Source: Rhizobium sp. Q54
GTDB lineage: Bacteria > Pseudomonadota > Alphaproteobacteria > Micropepsales > Micropepsaceae
Length of the DNA: 64,000 bases
Direction of reading: 5' to 3'
Assembly (NCBI GenBank): GCA_945882615.1
Contig: CAMCWK010000006.1
Span: 62,001-126,000, forward strand
The notes under the pieces were generated by a model. It worked only from the letters and a program-made list of their open reading frames with translations. It was not told the DNA's origin and did no database searches. Both the position numbers and the translations under genes were made by a program. Of this stretch, positions 7,800 to 15,314 are shown in pieces. The stretch's first letter is position 1. Every line of letters starts with the position of its first letter.

Positions 7800-7834
7800 G
7801 GTAAAGTCTTCGCCAGCAAAGTGTAAGGAAATCG
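7800..7834 (+). repeat. 35-bp element, copy B, upstream of the response regulator
   Basis: GGTAAAGTCTTCGC, then GTGTAAGG 22 bp after the first GTAA, then ATCG. It is the second copy of the element at 7378-7412 and sits 37 bp before the response-regulator start. This is the expected place for autoregulation by an OmpR-family regulator that binds direct repeats two helical turns apart. Confidence 0.5.
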
Positions 7835-7870
7835 AAAAGCGGGCTGACAAAGCAGCGTTGGGGGCGCAGA

Positions 7871-8575
7871 TTGGAACCCGTGGAGAGCAATTTACACATC
7901 CTGTTGGTTGACGATGATCCAGCGCTCAGCGAGCTCCTTACGGAGTATCTGGCCGGCGAGGGCATTCGTACCACCGCAGCATTCAACGGGCTGGACGGAG
8001 AGAAGGCCGCGCTGTCCGGGTCGTTCGATGCCGTGATTCTGGACGTGATGCTGCCGGGCATAGATGGCAACGAAGTCCTGCGCCGCATCCGAAAGACAAG
8101 CAACGTGCCTGTCATCATGCTGACCGCAAAGGGCGGCGATGTGGACCGGGTGGTAGGACTGGAAATGGGCGCTGACGATTATGTGCCGAAACCCTACTTT
8201 CCGCGCGAGTTGCTGGCACGCTTGCGCGCCGTGCTGCGACGGCAGGGCGACGTCAAGCCCTCACAACGGACATCTCTGGCACTGGGCGGGCTTGAACTGT
8301 CGTCAGGCAAGCGTGAGGCCTTGTGGAACGGCTCTTCCTTCGATTTGACAACGTCGGAGTTTGATCTTCTCGAACAGTTGATGCTGGGCGGTGAAAACGT
8401 ATCCACCAAAGAAGCTCTTTCGCTGAAAGTGCTGGGCCGCGCTCGCGAGGCGTACGACCGTAGCGTCGATGTGCATGTCAGCAATCTGCGCAAGAAGCTG
8501 GCCGCATGCAGCCTTGGCCTGATCGAAATCGAGACCATTCGCAGCGTGGGCTATCGCCTGAAGGTGTCGGCATGA
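7871..8575 (+). CDS. OmpR/CpxR-family response regulator
   Basis: A 234-aa regulator with a receiver domain (residues about 8-122: acidic pocket VDDD, phospho-acceptor Asp58 in ILDVMLP, Lys107 in VPKPY) and a C-terminal winged helix (about 135-232, ending RSVGYRLKVSA). The track starts at TTG 7871; a GTG at 7880 that trims three residues is equally possible. Its stop overlaps the kinase start by 4 nt (ATGA). The receiver and kinase wording is closest to CpxR/CpxA-type envelope systems. The 35-bp GTAA-repeat element upstream is a likely autoregulatory site. The input signal is unknown; the setting among iron and cation transport genes suggests an envelope or metal cue. Confidence 0.92.
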   Translation: MEPVESNLHILLVDDDPALSELLTEYLAGEGIRTTAAFNGLDGEKAALSGSFDAVILDVMLPGIDGNEVLRRIRKTSNVPVIMLTAKGGDVDRVVGLEMGADDYVPKPYFPRELLARLRAVLRRQGDVKPSQRTSLALGGLELSSGKREALWNGSSFDLTTSEFDLLEQLMLGGENVSTKEALSLKVLGRAREAYDRSVDVHVSNLRKKLAACSLGLIEIETIRSVGYRLKVSA

Positions 8576-9828
8576 AGCGTCGGCTGTTCTGGAAAATTCT
8601 GATCGGATTCTGGCTAACCTTCTTTTGCATCGTTCTTGGCACTTGGCTGCTGTTCATGGTGTTGAGATCGGGACCGTCCGACTATGCACGGGGTATGGCG
8701 CGCATGTCGGTCGCGGCAGCCAGCGCCGTGGTCCGCGACGGCGGCAGGCAAGCCTATGACGCGGAGATCGGCAGTTGGTCGCCAGAGCAACGGCGACAGA
8801 TCGAGTTGAGCCCCGCGGCAGCGCCGAGCGATGATGCAAGGCCGGTCCTCGCACAGAGTATCGCCCGTTCGCCAGATGGTGAGGTCTGGCGCATTACTTT
8901 CTATCGCCAACCTTTCACCATGCGGGGGATTCCGCGCGAAGTATTGCTGCTTGGTGGGGCGGGCGGGCTGTTGTTCAGCGCAATACTGGCCTGGTATCTC
9001 ACCCAACCGGTCCGGCGCATGCGCTCTGGATTCCGTCGCCTGGCGCAAGGGGACTTCACGACCAGGCTTGGGCCCTCCATGGGACGGCGCCGCGATGAGA
9101 TTGCTGATCTTGCGCACGATTTCGACCAGATGGCGGCCCAGCTCAGTGAGCTGGTAGCTGCGCGCGATCGCTTGTTGGCCGATGTCTCGCATGAATTGCG
9201 CACACCGTTGGCGCGGCTCAATCTCGCCATCGGCCTGACGCGGCAGGATCCCGCCAAGTTGGACGCGTCGCTCGACCGCATTGGCAAGGAAGCAGCCAAG
9301 CTGGACGAAATGGTTGGCGAACTTTTAACACTCAGCAAGCTGGAAAGCGGCATGGGGCAGAGTGAAGACTATTTCGATTTTGCAGAGATCGTCAGGGGTG
9401 TGGTCCAGGATGCGGGCTATGAGGCGTCTGCCAAACAGGTGGATGTTTCCCTGGACACCGGCGTGAAGGGCTGTGAGTGGCTTGCCAAGGGTAACGGCAA
9501 GCTGGTCAGTCGTGCCGTAGAGAATATCGTGCGCAACGCCGTGCGCTACTCCCCGCAAGGCGCGCGCGTGGATATCACACTGCGCCATAATGGGGATTTC
9601 TACCGCCTGACCATCGCCGACAAGGGGCCGGGCGTTCCCAGCGAAGAAATTGGATTGCTTTTCAAGCCGTTTGGCCATTCGGCCGACGGTTTCGGCTTTG
9701 GCCTGGGTTTGGCGATCGCGCAACGGGCGATTGCCGTCAATGGCGGCGCCATTGTGGCCCGCAATCGTGAGACCGGCGGACTCGAAATGACCGTAACCGT
9801 TCCCGCCGCGCCTCTCGATTTGGTTTGA
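8572..9828 (+). CDS. CpxA-like sensor histidine kinase
   Basis: The kinase starts at the ATG overlapping the regulator stop (418 aa), not at the longer track start. It has two membrane helices (about 9-31 and 124-143) framing a periplasmic sensor of about 90 residues. A HAMP linker (about 144-195) and a HisKA domain with [14 protein letters not shown] (phospho-acceptor His207) follow, and the HATPase ends near 415 with GPGVPSEEIGLLF and GFGLGLAIAQRA. It phosphorylates the co-transcribed regulator. The periplasmic domain shows no obvious ligand motif. It converges with the antiporter gene 80 bp downstream. Confidence 0.93.
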   Translation: MKRRLFWKILIGFWLTFFCIVLGTWLLFMVLRSGPSDYARGMARMSVAAASAVVRDGGRQAYDAEIGSWSPEQRRQIELSPAAAPSDDARPVLAQSIARSPDGEVWRITFYRQPFTMRGIPREVLLLGGAGGLLFSAILAWYLTQPVRRMRSGFRRLAQGDFTTRLGPSMGRRRDEIADLAHDFDQMAAQLSELVAARDRLLADVSHELRTPLARLNLAIGLTRQDPAKLDASLDRIGKEAAKLDEMVGELLTLSKLESGMGQSEDYFDFAEIVRGVVQDAGYEASAKQVDVSLDTGVKGCEWLAKGNGKLVSRAVENIVRNAVRYSPQGARVDITLRHNGDFYRLTIADKGPGVPSEEIGLLFKPFGHSADGFGFGLGLAIAQRAIAVNGGAIVARNRETGGLEMTVTVPAAPLDLV

Positions 9829-9860
9829 CGGTCGCAAGCCGCAAACCCATACATCACACG

Positions 9861-9911
9861 TGATCCGTCGGTCTCATTGCAAACGCACGGACATCGTTGC
9901 TCGACGGATCA
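9861..9911. terminator. Inverted repeat between convergent kinase and antiporter genes
   Basis: TGATCCGTCG and CGACGGATCA form a perfect 10-bp inverted repeat 31 bp apart, the right arm overlapping the antiporter stop codon. It could form a large-loop bidirectional transcript end. There is no T run, so termination is only suggested by position. Confidence 0.35.
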
Positions 9912-11159
9912 AGCGCTTTGGCCCCGCGCACGGTCTATCCAGCGCATCGCAGGCGTGGCGCTCATGCCATGAACCACGACGGAGATGAGCACCACCAGCC
10001 CGGTGATCGCCCACAGCCGCTCACTTGACCCGAACTGACCGTGATTGACGCCGTAGGCGATGTAATAAAACGACCCGATACCGCGAATGCCAAAGAAGGC
10101 GATGACGCCGCGCGCCTTGGCGGGGTGCCCCGATCCCAGAAGCGATACCCATCCCGCCAGCGGCCGGATCAGGAAAATAATGGCAAGGGCTGCGAGAACA
10201 TCGGCCCCTGTCACATTGGCGAACAGTCCTGTCGCAATCGCCCCGCCGAACAGTACCAGGACGAGCATCATCAGCAGACGTTCGATCTGTTCGGAGAAGT
10301 CGTGCAGGGCTTCGTGATATTCGTGATTCCGCTCGGCATTGCGCAGCACGAGAGCGGCGACAAACACGGCGAGAAAGCCATAGCCTTGGCAAATTTCCGC
10401 AACCGCGTAGGCCACAAAGGTTGCGCCAATGGCAACCAGCCCATCGCGTGTCCCCGACAGTTCCGCGCCCGACCTGCCAAAGGTGAGCCAGCCCAGACCC
10501 CGTCCGACAAGCCAGCCGATGCCGACACCGGCGCCCACCCGCCATACGACGTCAGACAACACCCATTCGCCGAGCATGGGAAGATCCGGCCAGGCGCCCG
10601 ACGCTGCCGCGGCCACGCTGAAAACAAGCGCCAGATGCACAAAGGGAAATGCGAGCCCGTCATTGAGCCCGGCTTCCGATGTCAGCCCAAGCCTGACTTC
10701 ATCCTCCCTGCCGGAGCGGGGTTTTCCGACTTGCACCTCGGACGCCAACACCGGATCGGTCGGCGCCAGCGCCGCCCCCAGCAGCAACGCCATCGCCCAT
10801 GGCAGCCCAAGCGCATAAAAGGCCAAAAGAGTGACCGCGAGAATTGTAATGGGCATCGCGATGCCGAGCAGCCGCCAGGTCGTGGCCCAGGACCGCAGGC
10901 CAATCTTGCGATCGATTTTCAGGCCGGCGCCCATCAGCGAGATAATGACGACCGCCTCGCAGAGCTTTTCCACGATGGTGTCATAGGTGCGCGGATTGGG
11001 ATCAAACGCCAGCCAGCCGAGGCCAAAAAGGCCTGCTCCGAGTCCCACGCAAGCCATCGACAGGGAAAAGGGCAACGCCTTCAGCGCGAATGGAAGCCAC
11101 GCCACCAAAAGCACGATGACGCCCAGTCCCAGCAGAAATGCGATGTAGGGGTCAATCAC
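9909..11159 (-). CDS. CPA1-type cation/proton antiporter
   Basis: A polytopic inner-membrane protein with about 12 helices that should exchange Na+ or K+ for protons. The family blocks are visible: LIGSL-like ISLMGAGLKIDRK near residue 85, ALLLGAALAPTDPVLAS with the Asp pair region near 135, LTSEAGLNDGLAFPFV near 165, and GIRGIGSFYYIAYG near 360. I prefer the GTG at 11159 (416 aa) because GGGAG stands 6 nt before it; the track ATG at 11189 adds ten non-membrane residues without a Shine-Dalgarno. No C-terminal RCK/TrkA regulatory domain is present. It lies between the two-component system and the iron permease. Confidence 0.9.
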   Translation of the reverse strand: MIDPYIAFLLGLGVIVLLVAWLPFALKALPFSLSMACVGLGAGLFGLGWLAFDPNPRTYDTIVEKLCEAVVIISLMGAGLKIDRKIGLRSWATTWRLLGIAMPITILAVTLLAFYALGLPWAMALLLGAALAPTDPVLASEVQVGKPRSGREDEVRLGLTSEAGLNDGLAFPFVHLALVFSVAAAASGAWPDLPMLGEWVLSDVVWRVGAGVGIGWLVGRGLGWLTFGRSGAELSGTRDGLVAIGATFVAYAVAEICQGYGFLAVFVAALVLRNAERNHEYHEALHDFSEQIERLLMMLVLVLFGGAIATGLFANVTGADVLAALAIIFLIRPLAGWVSLLGSGHPAKARGVIAFFGIRGIGSFYYIAYGVNHGQFGSSERLWAITGLVVLISVVVHGMSATPAMRWIDRARGQSA

Positions 11160-11296
11160 GTGGAACTCCCGGGCGCCCGGCCAACGCATACGTCAACCCA
11201 GCGGAGCGACCTTGGGGACTGCGAGCCGACATTGCAACATGGGCGCGCGGCGTTACATAGGAAAGCGCGACGAAGGGGATCGCTGAGGGCAGAAAT

Positions 11297-11533
11297 TCAG
11301 CGGTGCGGACACCCAGCCCAACAACAGGGGCGGCGCATGCCTTTGCGCATCTTGTCGAGGCCAACCGCCAGGCGACGCAGTCTGGTTTCATCCTTTTTCG
11401 CGGATGTCACCCAGCAGATCCATTCATTGCGTGCCAGCGGCGTGATGTCCGCCCATATTTTCGCCACGACCGGATCTGACGCGACCGCTTTGCGAAAGTC
11501 GGTCGGCATTTTATGCATGGGACGATGATCCAT
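11297..11533 (-). CDS. Short YdeI/OmpD-associated-like protein
   Basis: A 78-aa soluble protein matching the C-terminal half of the YdeI/OmpD-associated family: LARNEWICWVTSAKK, then repeated Arg residues, and the closing RPCCWAGCPHR. It may be a stand-alone short member, since there is no upstream coding remnant: the FTR1 gene ends 37 bp before it. The function of the family (bacteriocin protection/envelope association in enterics) is poorly known. It is transcribed in the same direction as FTR1 and could be its downstream partner. Confidence 0.75.
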   Translation of the reverse strand: MDHRPMHKMPTDFRKAVASDPVVAKIWADITPLARNEWICWVTSAKKDETRLRRLAVGLDKMRKGMRRPCCWAGCPHR

Positions 11534-11570
11534 ATCGGCGCAAAGCGGTGATTGTCCCCTTCGTCACACG

Positions 11571-13487
11571 TCAGGCGGATTTCGCCGCCTGACGGTTGTT
11601 CCACAGAAAGCCGATAATCAGCAGAACCGCCATCAGGAGCTGGGCGATCACGCCTTCCTGGGTGGGATATACCCCCAGCAGCTCGGAGCGCGGGAAGCCG
11701 GCGAGCGGATTGATGGCGATATACCCCGCCTCCTGCAGGGCGGAGGTGCCCTTGCCAATCAGCACCACGGCGAGGCCCGCGATCAGCCAGCTGCTGTACC
11801 GGAAGAATTGTCCGATCGGCAGGCGGCGGCTGAAGGTCATCATCGCCACCGCGACAACCGACAGCACCACGATGGCAGCCAGGGCGCCGGCCAACATCGC
11901 CCCGCCATTGCCCTGGGCCCAGATCGCCGCATAGAACAGGATGGTTTCGAACACTTCGCGGTAGACCACCACAAAGGCCAGCGCGAAGAGAAACCAGGCG
12001 GACCGCTTGTTCAGCGCCGCGCCCATCTTTTCGCGGATATAGCGAGCCCACGCATTGGCGTGGCTTTTGCCGTGCATCCAGATGCCGACCCACAGCAGAA
12101 CGGCGGCGGCCAATAGCGAGCCGAAACCTTCGGTGAGTTCGCGGCTGGCGCCCGAAATGGTGATCATCCAGGTCGCCACCACCCAGGTCACCGCGCCCGC
12201 CACCAGCGCCGCGGCCCAGCCGCCATGGACGTAAGGCAGCACGTCGCGGCGATCGGCCTTGTTCAGGAAGGCGATCATGGCAATGACGATTAGCAGAGCT
12301 TCCAGGCCTTCGCGCACCAGAATCGTGAAGGCGGCCAGGAAGCTGGCCATGCTGGACGCCTCGCTGGAACCCAGGACCTTTTCGGCCTCGGCGAACAGAC
12401 CATCGAGCACGGCGACCTGCCCGCGCACCGTTTCGACAGGTGCGCCATTGGCAATGCCGGCGCGCACGGCGATCATCGCGGTTTCGATGCGCAGCATCAG
12501 CGCATGGTCTCGCGCCGCCAGAACCGCTTCGACCGGCTCGAAACCATCGAGATAGGCCGACAAGGCCAGATCGGTGGCGGCACGGCTGTCCTTTTGCTCA
12601 TAAGCGGCCAGCGCTTCGTTGAGCTTGCCGCGTGCAAAGGTCAACGCGCCGCTGGTCTGCTCGGCCGCGACCGCTTCGGGATGGCGGCGCAGATAGGCGG
12701 TGATCGCCTTGGCCTTGTCGTCGCCAAGCTGTGCCGCCAGCGCGGCGGGCGTGGCGCCCACCAGCCGGTCCATGTTGAAGCTGGAGCGCAGCTTGGCGTC
12801 TTCCTTCCAGATGCGCTCGCCATCGGCCGTGTTAGTGAAGGCCAGCGTGCCGGAATAGAAAGCCACCGCCCAGCGGTCTTCCGGTGAAAGTTCGGCGAAG
12901 CTGCGCATGCTGGTGCCGTCCAGCCCCTGCTCGATCACCTGGAACAGCGCGAACACGCTGCGTTCGCTGGCGCGGGCCGCATCGGTGAATTCGATCGGCG
13001 GCGGATCGAGACCCACCGAGTCCGGGCCTTTGCCGTCGCCATTGGCGCCATGGCAGGCGGCGCATTGTTCCGCGTAGATCTTTTCGCCGCGCGCCAGGTC
13101 GGGCGTGGCGCTGGGCGCCAGCGGCACCGGATAGGCCTTGATCAGGTCTGCGGCCACGGCGCGCGCCGCCACCGCGATGGTTTCGGGCGGCTGCTTGCCG
13201 GCGATCAGTTTTTCCAGCGCCACCGCCTTTTGCTGCAGATCCTGCCGGGCGCCGGTGACGGGAAGCTGGGTGATGCGTTCGCGGGCCGACTTCGAGAACT
13301 CGACCATCTCGACATATTCCGCGTCATTGATGACTTTGCCGTCCCGCACGGCTTCGCGATAGTCGACCGCGATGTAATCCAGCAGCCGCCATATCGTCTG
13401 GGCGGGCGCGGTCTGGGCGTGGGCACCGCCAAAGGGAGTGGCGCCCAGCAGCAGGACAGCAAGCAGCAGGACGGCGCGGGTCAGCAT
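11571..13487 (-). CDS. FTR1-family iron permease with N-terminal cytochrome c domain
   Basis: A 638-aa fusion. A signal peptide (1-24, ...GGAHAQ) leads to a periplasmic region with one heme c site CAACH (142-146) and a DGKGPD loop. A helical region (about 220-375) and a C-terminal FTR1/EfeU permease with about seven helices follow. The two REXXE iron motifs are REGLE (392-396) and REVFE (510-514). FTR1 permeases take up iron coupled to ferrous oxidation; the attached cytochrome could carry the electron away, replacing a separate oxidase. A Fur-like palindrome lies 15 bp before the ATG. No efeO or efeB genes are nearby. Cytochrome-FTR1 fusions are known in other proteobacteria. Confidence 0.93.
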   Translation of the reverse strand: MLTRAVLLLAVLLLGATPFGGAHAQTAPAQTIWRLLDYIAVDYREAVRDGKVINDAEYVEMVEFSKSARERITQLPVTGARQDLQQKAVALEKLIAGKQPPETIAVAARAVAADLIKAYPVPLAPSATPDLARGEKIYAEQCAACHGANGDGKGPDSVGLDPPPIEFTDAARASERSVFALFQVIEQGLDGTSMRSFAELSPEDRWAVAFYSGTLAFTNTADGERIWKEDAKLRSSFNMDRLVGATPAALAAQLGDDKAKAITAYLRRHPEAVAAEQTSGALTFARGKLNEALAAYEQKDSRAATDLALSAYLDGFEPVEAVLAARDHALMLRIETAMIAVRAGIANGAPVETVRGQVAVLDGLFAEAEKVLGSSEASSMASFLAAFTILVREGLEALLIVIAMIAFLNKADRRDVLPYVHGGWAAALVAGAVTWVVATWMITISGASRELTEGFGSLLAAAVLLWVGIWMHGKSHANAWARYIREKMGAALNKRSAWFLFALAFVVVYREVFETILFYAAIWAQGNGGAMLAGALAAIVVLSVVAVAMMTFSRRLPIGQFFRYSSWLIAGLAVVLIGKGTSALQEAGYIAINPLAGFPRSELLGVYPTQEGVIAQLLMAVLLIIGFLWNNRQAAKSA

Positions 13488-13501
13488 TACCGGAACTTTC
13501 T

Positions 13502-13516
13502 TGAGAACGGTTCTCA
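13502..13516. promoter_or_regulatory. Fur-like 7-1-7 palindrome before the FTR1 gene
   Basis: TGAGAACGGTTCTCA is a perfect 15-bp 7-1-7 palindrome, the geometry of a Fur core site, 15 bp upstream of the FTR1 start codon. Binding there would block transcription or initiation. Other iron regulators could use the site. Confidence 0.5.
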
Positions 13517-13580
13517 GTATTAGCTATGGCCGTGCAGGATGTCGAGACCGCTTCCTGTCAGCCTGTTTTCAGGTCATTTC

Positions 13581-13614
13581 CAAAGAAAAAGGGCGGCCGA
13601 GAAGCCGCCCCTTT
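13581..13614 (-). terminator. Intrinsic terminator of the dcw operon
   Basis: On the minus strand AAAGGGGCGGC, loop TTCTCG, then GCCGCCCTTT forms a strong stem followed by TTTTTCTTTG. It lies about 90 bp after the ftsZ stop and ends the dcw transcript before the FTR1 gene. Confidence 0.8.
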
Positions 13615-13626
13615 GTCTTTATATAT

Positions 13627-13706
13627 AGCTGGATCCCCTTCCCTCGGTGCGTCCATACGCTGTCGCTATGGACCACCTCGCCGGGGATGACACGCTTCGC
13701 GTGTCA
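13627..13706. repeat. Palindromic GGATCCCC/GGGGATGACAC repeat at the ftsZ 3' end
   Basis: GGATCCCC and GGGGATGAC bracket an inner dyad (CCAT...ATGG), followed by a perfect hairpin TGACACGC-TTC-GCGTGTCA (13688-13706) that includes the ftsZ stop codon. It resembles the common dispersed palindromes of proteobacterial intergenic regions. Only one copy is in this window. Confidence 0.45.
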
Positions 13707-15197
13707 GTTCGACTGGCGGCGCAAAAAGGCCGGGATTTCGAACTGCTCGTCCCGCTTATGGTCGGGGAACAGGTCGTCGTCCTTGCCGCGCGGCGCTTCG
13801 GACTGCGGCATCGGGGTCGCGGTGGCGCGCGGCCCTTGCGGCGCGGGCGCCATGCGCGGTTCCGGGGCCGGTTCGGCGCGCAGATCGGCGGCCTTCTTGC
13901 GGCCGAAGAAGCCCCAGCCGCTTTTCTTTTCGGCCGGCGCCGCCATCGGCTGCTGTTCCAGCGGACGATAGCTTTCGGTGGCGGGATACTTGGCCGAGAT
14001 CGGCTCTGCCGTCACTTCCGGCGCATCGGACCCGCCCAGGATGTAATCCTCGGCCGGGCTCTTGTCGGCGCCGATTTCCTCGGCCAGCGCATTCATGGTG
14101 GCATGCACCGGATTGACCGCCGGCGCCGGGGCGGGCGCGTAAGTGGGCCGCTCGGCGACGCGGGCCGGCGATTTCAGGTTCAGGTGCGGATGCAGCGTGC
14201 GCACCTTTTCGGGGAGCGGCATGCGGACCTGGTCGGCATCGATGCCGGTGGCGACCACGCTGACGCGGATGCGGCCCTCCATCTCGTCCAGGATGGTGTT
14301 GCCGAAGATGATGTTGGCGTCGGGATCGACTTCCGAACGGATGCGGTTGGCGGCCTGCTCGACTTCGAACAGCATCAGGTCCGGACCGCCGGTGATGTTG
14401 ATCAAGACGCCCTTGGCGCCCTTCATGGTGACATCGTCCAGCAGCGGATTGGAGATCGCCATGTCGGCGGCCTTCTGGGCGCGGTCTTCGCCTTCGGCCT
14501 CGCCGGTGCCCATCATCGCCTTGCCCATCTCGCTGATCACCGACTTGATGTCGGCAAAATCGAGGTTGATCAGGCCGGGCATGACAATGAGATCGGTAAC
14601 GCCGCGCACGCCGGCATGCAGCACTTCATCGGCCATGGCGAAAGCCTGGGCCATGGTGGTGCGCTCATTGGCGACGCGGAACAGGTTCTGGTTGGGAATG
14701 ACGATCAGGGTATGGACGAACTGCTGCAGTTCCTGGATGCCGCGTTCGGCCACGCGCATGCGGCGGTCGCCTTCCAGGCTGAAGGGCTTGGTCACGACGC
14801 CGACGGTCAGGATGCCGGCTTCGCGCACCGCGCGGGCGATGACCGGGGCAGCACCGGTGCCGGTGCCGCCGCCCATGCCGGCGGCGATGAAGACCATGTG
14901 CGCGCCGGAAAGCTGTTCCATGATCTCGGTCATGGATTCTTCGGCGCCCGCGCGGCCGACTTCCGGCTGCGCGCCCGCGCCAAGACCTTCGGTGGTGCCG
15001 ACGCCGAGCTGGATGCGGCGGGTGGCCTTAGACTGGGCCAGGGCCTGGGCGTCGGTGTTGGCGACGACGAAGTCGACGCCTTCAAGGCCCGCCTCGATCA
15101 TGTTGTTGACGGCATTGCCGCCGGCGCCGCCGACGCCCAGCACCGTGATGCGGGGACGCAGTTCCTTGGTCTCAGGGGCCTTCAAATTGATCGCCAT
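13704..15197 (-). CDS. ftsZ: Cell division GTPase FtsZ
   Basis: Tubulin-like GTPase that polymerises into the division ring. The 497 aa comprise a GTPase core (1-320) with [13 protein letters not shown], the GGGTGTG signature loop (109-115) and the NTDAQAL loop. A long disordered Pro/Ala/Glu-rich linker follows (about 325-475, a length typical of alphaproteobacteria), then the conserved C-terminal peptide EIPAFLRRQ that binds FtsA. AGGAG lies 8 nt before the ATG. It is the last dcw gene, 117 bp after ftsA, with its own leader rich in GANTC sites and a terminator downstream. Confidence 0.98.
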   Translation of the reverse strand: MAINLKAPETKELRPRITVLGVGGAGGNAVNNMIEAGLEGVDFVVANTDAQALAQSKATRRIQLGVGTTEGLGAGAQPEVGRAGAEESMTEIMEQLSGAHMVFIAAGMGGGTGTGAAPVIARAVREAGILTVGVVTKPFSLEGDRRMRVAERGIQELQQFVHTLIVIPNQNLFRVANERTTMAQAFAMADEVLHAGVRGVTDLIVMPGLINLDFADIKSVISEMGKAMMGTGEAEGEDRAQKAADMAISNPLLDDVTMKGAKGVLINITGGPDLMLFEVEQAANRIRSEVDPDANIIFGNTILDEMEGRIRVSVVATGIDADQVRMPLPEKVRTLHPHLNLKSPARVAERPTYAPAPAPAVNPVHATMNALAEEIGADKSPAEDYILGGSDAPEVTAEPISAKYPATESYRPLEQQPMAAPAEKKSGWGFFGRKKAADLRAEPAPEPRMAPAPQGPRATATPMPQSEAPRGKDDDLFPDHKRDEQFEIPAFLRRQSN

Positions 15198-15314
15198 GTC
15201 AGATTCTCCTCATCAGGTTGGTTGCCCCGGCAATCGCCGACGCTTGTGAGATGTTCCGTTCACCTTGCGGCACGCCAGGATCCCCAACTGATTCGCTGTT
15301 ATATTGTTGAATCA
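15198..15314 (-). promoter_or_regulatory. ftsZ leader/promoter with three GANTC sites
   Basis: This 117-bp gap is the largest inside the dcw operon. It holds GANTC at 15202, 15290 and 15309, an AT-rich CAACAATATAACAG tract, and the ftsZ Shine-Dalgarno. GANTC is the CcrM methylation site of alphaproteobacteria; clustering suggests methylation-sensitive, cell-cycle-timed transcription of ftsZ, as described for Caulobacter. Confidence 0.5.

Noticed and set aside
7508-7804. 98-aa plus-strand ORF before the response regulator
   Set aside because: Overlaps the more protein-like minus-strand ORF and the 35-bp element; no start signal.
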